Source: Candidatus Gastranaerophilales bacterium
GTDB lineage: Bacteria > Cyanobacteriota > Vampirovibrionia > Gastranaerophilales > Gastranaerophilaceae
Assembly: GCA_910587175.1 (NCBI GenBank)
Contig: CAJULH010000008.1
Span: forward strand, 1 to 53,744
Length of the DNA stretch: 53,744 nt
Reading direction: 5' to 3'
Made by a program: the position numbers and the translations under genes. The notes beneath the pieces were generated by a model. The model did not search any database and was not told where the DNA came from. It saw nothing but the letters and a program-made list of their open reading frames with translations. This document shows, piece by piece, positions 51,233 to 53,744 of the stretch. Each line of letters begins with the position of its first letter. Position 1 is the first letter of the stretch.

Positions 51233-51441
51233 TTTTGGGCAATATAAAAGTTAAAATTAACGGTGCCGATGCAGTGCTTCAGGAAGGCTTAAATTTAGAT
51301 GATTTAGTTAAAATCAGGGCGTTAAAGGGCTTTTTTGCGATTGAAAAAAATTTAAAGATTATTAACAAAGAAGATTACACTGCAACGTTTATTGAAGACG
51401 GGGATGAGATAGAAATAGTGGGCTTTGCAGGCGGGGGCTAG
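51226..51441 (+). CDS. ThiS/MoaD-like sulfur-carrier protein
   Basis: 71 aa from a GTG that overlaps the gamma stop; a TTG nine bases later is possible. Ubiquitin-like fold, ending in the di-glycine needed for adenylation and thiocarboxylation (FAGGG, one extra Gly). IKVKINGADAVLQEGLNLDDLV and TATFIEDGDEIEIVGF match the ThiS/MoaD pattern. Its co-transcription with a TPP-dependent oxidoreductase is suggestive of a thiamine link. The E1-like enzyme at 7936 is a possible activator. Confidence 0.78.
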   Translation: MLILGNIKVKINGADAVLQEGLNLDDLVKIRALKGFFAIEKNLKIINKEDYTATFIEDGDEIEIVGFAGGG

Positions 51442-51517
51442 ATTTGGTGCATCTCCCGGAAGACTGCAGCCGGGTTTTGTTTTTGTGCCGGAATAGGGTC
51501 TTTTTGCCATATATCTT

Positions 51518-51546
51518 TTGTTTGATTTTCATTTTTAATGTATAAT
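51518..51546 (+). promoter_or_regulatory. Candidate promoter of leuS
   Basis: TTGTTT, a 17-nt spacer and a perfect TATAAT. A second TATAAT lies at 51561-51566 without a clear -35. Confidence 0.5.
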
Positions 51547-51592
51547 TTTTTAGTAATTTTTATAATTTAAAGTGGAGAGTTTAAAGAAAACT

Positions 51593-53744
51593 ATGTTGAT
51601 GAGCGAATATTATCCCTCAAAAATTGAGAAAAAATGGCTGGATATCTGGGAAGAAACCAAAGCGTTTAAAACCTTTGATAACTCTGATAAGCCAAAATAT
51701 TACGCTTTATCGATGTTTCCATATCCATCCGGCAAGCTTCATATGGGGCATGTAAGAAACTATACAATAACCGATGTTATTGCCCGTTTTAAAAAGGCTT
51801 CCGGGTATAATGTATTGCATCCTATGGGTTGGGATAGTTTCGGTCTTCCTGCGGAAAATGCTGCAATTCAGCACGGGGCAAACCCTGCAGAGTGGACGGA
51901 TAAGAATATTTCCTATATGAAAAAACAGCTCAAAATGCTTGGGCTTTCTGTTGATTGGGACAGGGAAGTGGCTACCTGCAAAGAGGACTACTATAAGTGG
52001 ACTCAATGGCTCTTTTTGCAATTGTATAAAAAGGGTCTGGCATATAAAAAAGGTGCTGCCGTAAATTGGTGTGATAAATGCGCAACCGTGCTTGCAAACG
52101 AGCAGGTGATTGACGGTAAATGCTGGCGCTGCGACAGTGAGGTGACAAAGAAAAACCTTGAACAGTGGTTTTTAAAGATAACAGACTATGCAGATGTGCT
52201 TTTGAAGGATCTGGATTTGCTTGAAGGCTGGGGCGATAACGTTAAGACTATGCAGGCAAACTGGATTGGTAAATCTACCGGTACAATTTTAAAATTTAAG
52301 GTAAAAGAGGCTGAAGGCTGCGGATGTGGAAAAGCAGGATGCGATTGTACTTCGAATGCTTCTTTAAATAGCGGGTCGGATGCTTCTGCGGGAGTTCCTG
52401 CTGAGATTCCTGTATATACAACCCGCCCCGATACTGCTTTTGGTATTACATATTTGGTTGTGGCACCTGAATATCCGGATATTGAAAGATTAACAACACC
52501 TGAAAACCGTGAAGCTGTTGAAAAATACAGGGAAAATGCCAGGAAGATGTCTGAAATAGAACGTCTTTCAACAGAGAGAGTGAAAACAGGCGTTCCTCTT
52601 GGTACACATATTATAAATCCTTTTACAGGGCGGGTGTGTCCCATATGGGTGGCTGATTACGCTCTTGCTGATTATGGCACGGGGGCTGTAATGGCTGTTC
52701 CTGCACATGATGAGAGGGATTTTGACTTTGCAAAGAAATTTAATTTACCAATAATTCAGGTAATAGATGGCGAAGGATACACTCCGGATAAAGTATTTGC
52801 CGATTCCGGTGTGCTTGTAAATTCGGGCGAATTTAACGGTATTTCAAATGAAGAAGCTAAAAAGAAAATTACCGAATATGCTGAAAAACAAGGTTTTGGA
52901 TATGCCAAAACCCAGTACAGGCTTCGTGATTGGCTTATTTCAAGACAAAGATACTGGGGCGCACCGATTCCTGTTGTATATTGTGAAAAATGCGGCTGCC
53001 AGCCGGTTCCGGATGACGAGCTTCCTGTAAAGCTTCCGACAGATGTTGATTTTTCAGTGCAGGGAATGAGCCCCGTAAGGACTTCCAAGACCTTTGAAAA
53101 CGCAAAATGTCCTGTTTGCGGCGGTTCTGCAAAACGCGAGACAGATACGATGGACACATTTATGTGTTCCAGCTGGTACTATATGCGCTATGCTGATGCA
53201 AAAAATGATAAAAAAGCATTTGATAAAGACCTTGTGAATAAATGGTTGCCGGTTGACCAGTATGTTGGCGGTATTGAGCATGCTATTTTGCACCTTTTGT
53301 ATTCAAGGTTTTTCACAAAAGCGCTTCGTGACTGCGGTTTATTGAATTTTGATGAACCTTTTAAAAACCTTCTAACCCAGGGAATGGTGCTTAAAGACGG
53401 TTCAAAGATGTCAAAATCCAAAGGTAATACGGTAGATCCGGATGAAATCTTTGCAAATTACGGTGCTGATACTGCAAGACTTTTTATTATTTCAGACTCT
53501 CCTCCGGCAAGGGATTTTGACTGGTCTGATGCTGGTGTTGAGGGCTGCTATAAGTTCCTTTGCCGCGTGTATCGTTTATATTCAAAATATCAGGATGTTA
53601 TAACTTTGGATTATAAAATTCCTGAAAACCTTGATACAAAGGCGGATAGACTCCTTCGTGAAGTTCATATTTCAATTAAAAAAATTACTAATGATATTGA
53701 AAATGAATTCCAGTTTAACACCGTGGTTTCAGGGTATAGAGAAT
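51593..53744 (+). CDS. leuS: Leucyl-tRNA synthetase (partial, runs off the window)
   Basis: The first 717 residues of an enzyme that is usually about 800-870 aa. Reads from an ATG with GTGGAGAG upstream; another ATG lies two codons later. Class I signatures: PYPSGKLHMGH (HIGH motif, near 44) and SKMSKSKGN (near 605). The zinc-finger NWCDKCATVLANEQV and the CP1 editing domain (TTRPDTAFG, GTGAVMAVPAHDERDF) are intact. A Ser/Cys-rich insertion lies in the editing domain at about 239-264, with a CxCx4CxC pattern (GCGCGKAGCDC). The frame stays open to the window end, with no sign of damage. Confidence 0.97.
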   Translation, partial: MLMSEYYPSKIEKKWLDIWEETKAFKTFDNSDKPKYYALSMFPYPSGKLHMGHVRNYTITDVIARFKKASGYNVLHPMGWDSFGLPAENAAIQHGANPAEWTDKNISYMKKQLKMLGLSVDWDREVATCKEDYYKWTQWLFLQLYKKGLAYKKGAAVNWCDKCATVLANEQVIDGKCWRCDSEVTKKNLEQWFLKITDYADVLLKDLDLLEGWGDNVKTMQANWIGKSTGTILKFKVKEAEGCGCGKAGCDCTSNASLNSGSDASAGVPAEIPVYTTRPDTAFGITYLVVAPEYPDIERLTTPENREAVEKYRENARKMSEIERLSTERVKTGVPLGTHIINPFTGRVCPIWVADYALADYGTGAVMAVPAHDERDFDFAKKFNLPIIQVIDGEGYTPDKVFADSGVLVNSGEFNGISNEEAKKKITEYAEKQGFGYAKTQYRLRDWLISRQRYWGAPIPVVYCEKCGCQPVPDDELPVKLPTDVDFSVQGMSPVRTSKTFENAKCPVCGGSAKRETDTMDTFMCSSWYYMRYADAKNDKKAFDKDLVNKWLPVDQYVGGIEHAILHLLYSRFFTKALRDCGLLNFDEPFKNLLTQGMVLKDGSKMSKSKGNTVDPDEIFANYGADTARLFIISDSPPARDFDWSDAGVEGCYKFLCRVYRLYSKYQDVITLDYKIPENLDTKADRLLREVHISIKKITNDIENEFQFNTVVSGYRE

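Noticed and set aside
1..53744. CRISPR array, prophage or insertion sequence
   Set aside because: No regularly spaced repeats, cas genes, integrase, transposase or phage structural genes were seen.

Overview
The window is an AT-rich bacterial chromosome segment. It codes for a strictly anaerobic, fermentative, Gram-negative cell: oxygen-sensitive class III ribonucleotide reductase, several [FeFe] hydrogenases, ferredoxin-dependent 2-oxoacid oxidoreductase, a Skp/OmpH periplasmic chaperone and a TonB/TolA-like protein. The gene content, the style of the hypothetical proteins and two huge glycine-rich proteins with SLVEML-type prepilin signals suggest a non-photosynthetic gut cyanobacterial relative (Vampirovibrionia/Melainabacteria, Gastranaerophilales). 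That placement is inference; no rRNA is present to test it. No CRISPR array, transposase or prophage is visible.

Layout. 1-4.6 kb: a FliA/WhiG-type sigma factor flanked by two identical 53-bp terminator repeats, then the first poly-glycine prepilin-like protein. 4.7-10.6 kb: mnmE and yidC (divergent), a Nudix hydrolase, a ThiF/MoeB-like E1 enzyme, a membrane protein with an apparent frameshift, and an ATP-grasp protein. 10.6-13.9 kb: a cobalamin riboswitch with a Shine-Dalgarno-masking hairpin in front of nrdD, then nrdG. 13.9-24 kb: a YkgJ-like Cys-cluster protein, an iron-sulfur flavoprotein, a split chromate transporter, two envelope glycosyltransferases, GDP-fucose synthase, pyruvate kinase, a MetY-type enzyme and a small GNAT-like protein. 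24-26.7 kb: tRNA-Pro behind a leader holding two degenerate copies of its own 5' end, then small membrane proteins. 26.9-33.5 kb: citramalate synthase, a soluble hybrid kinase behind a perfect 22-bp palindrome, RNase PH, a structured intergenic region, Skp, a metallophosphoesterase and YbaK.

33.5-43 kb (minus strand) is a hydrogen-metabolism island. It carries a trimeric NAD-linked, probably electron-bifurcating hydrogenase (HydA/B/C), a group-B monomeric [FeFe] hydrogenase, a group-C sensory [FeFe] hydrogenase with a PAS domain, a SpoIIE/PP2C phosphatase and two small [2Fe-2S] thioredoxin-fold proteins. Two promoters are visible. An XRE regulator follows. It is divergent from the second poly-glycine prepilin-like gene, whose -35 box lies inside an inverted repeat. 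46.4-48.4 kb: ammonium transporter and a PII protein with an altered T-loop. 48.5-51.4 kb: a four-subunit VorB/Kor-type 2-oxoacid:ferredoxin oxidoreductase ending in a ThiS/MoaD-like gene. The window closes inside leuS, whose editing domain carries an unusual Cys-rich insertion.

How it fits together: pyruvate kinase and the 2-oxoacid oxidoreductase feed reduced ferredoxin and NADH to the hydrogenases, and the sensory hydrogenase plus phosphatase probably tune that flow to H2. The most novel material is the pair of prepilin-tethered poly-glycine proteins. They sit 42 kb apart yet share signal sequence, leader and terminator architecture, and one lies next to an alternative sigma factor gene.
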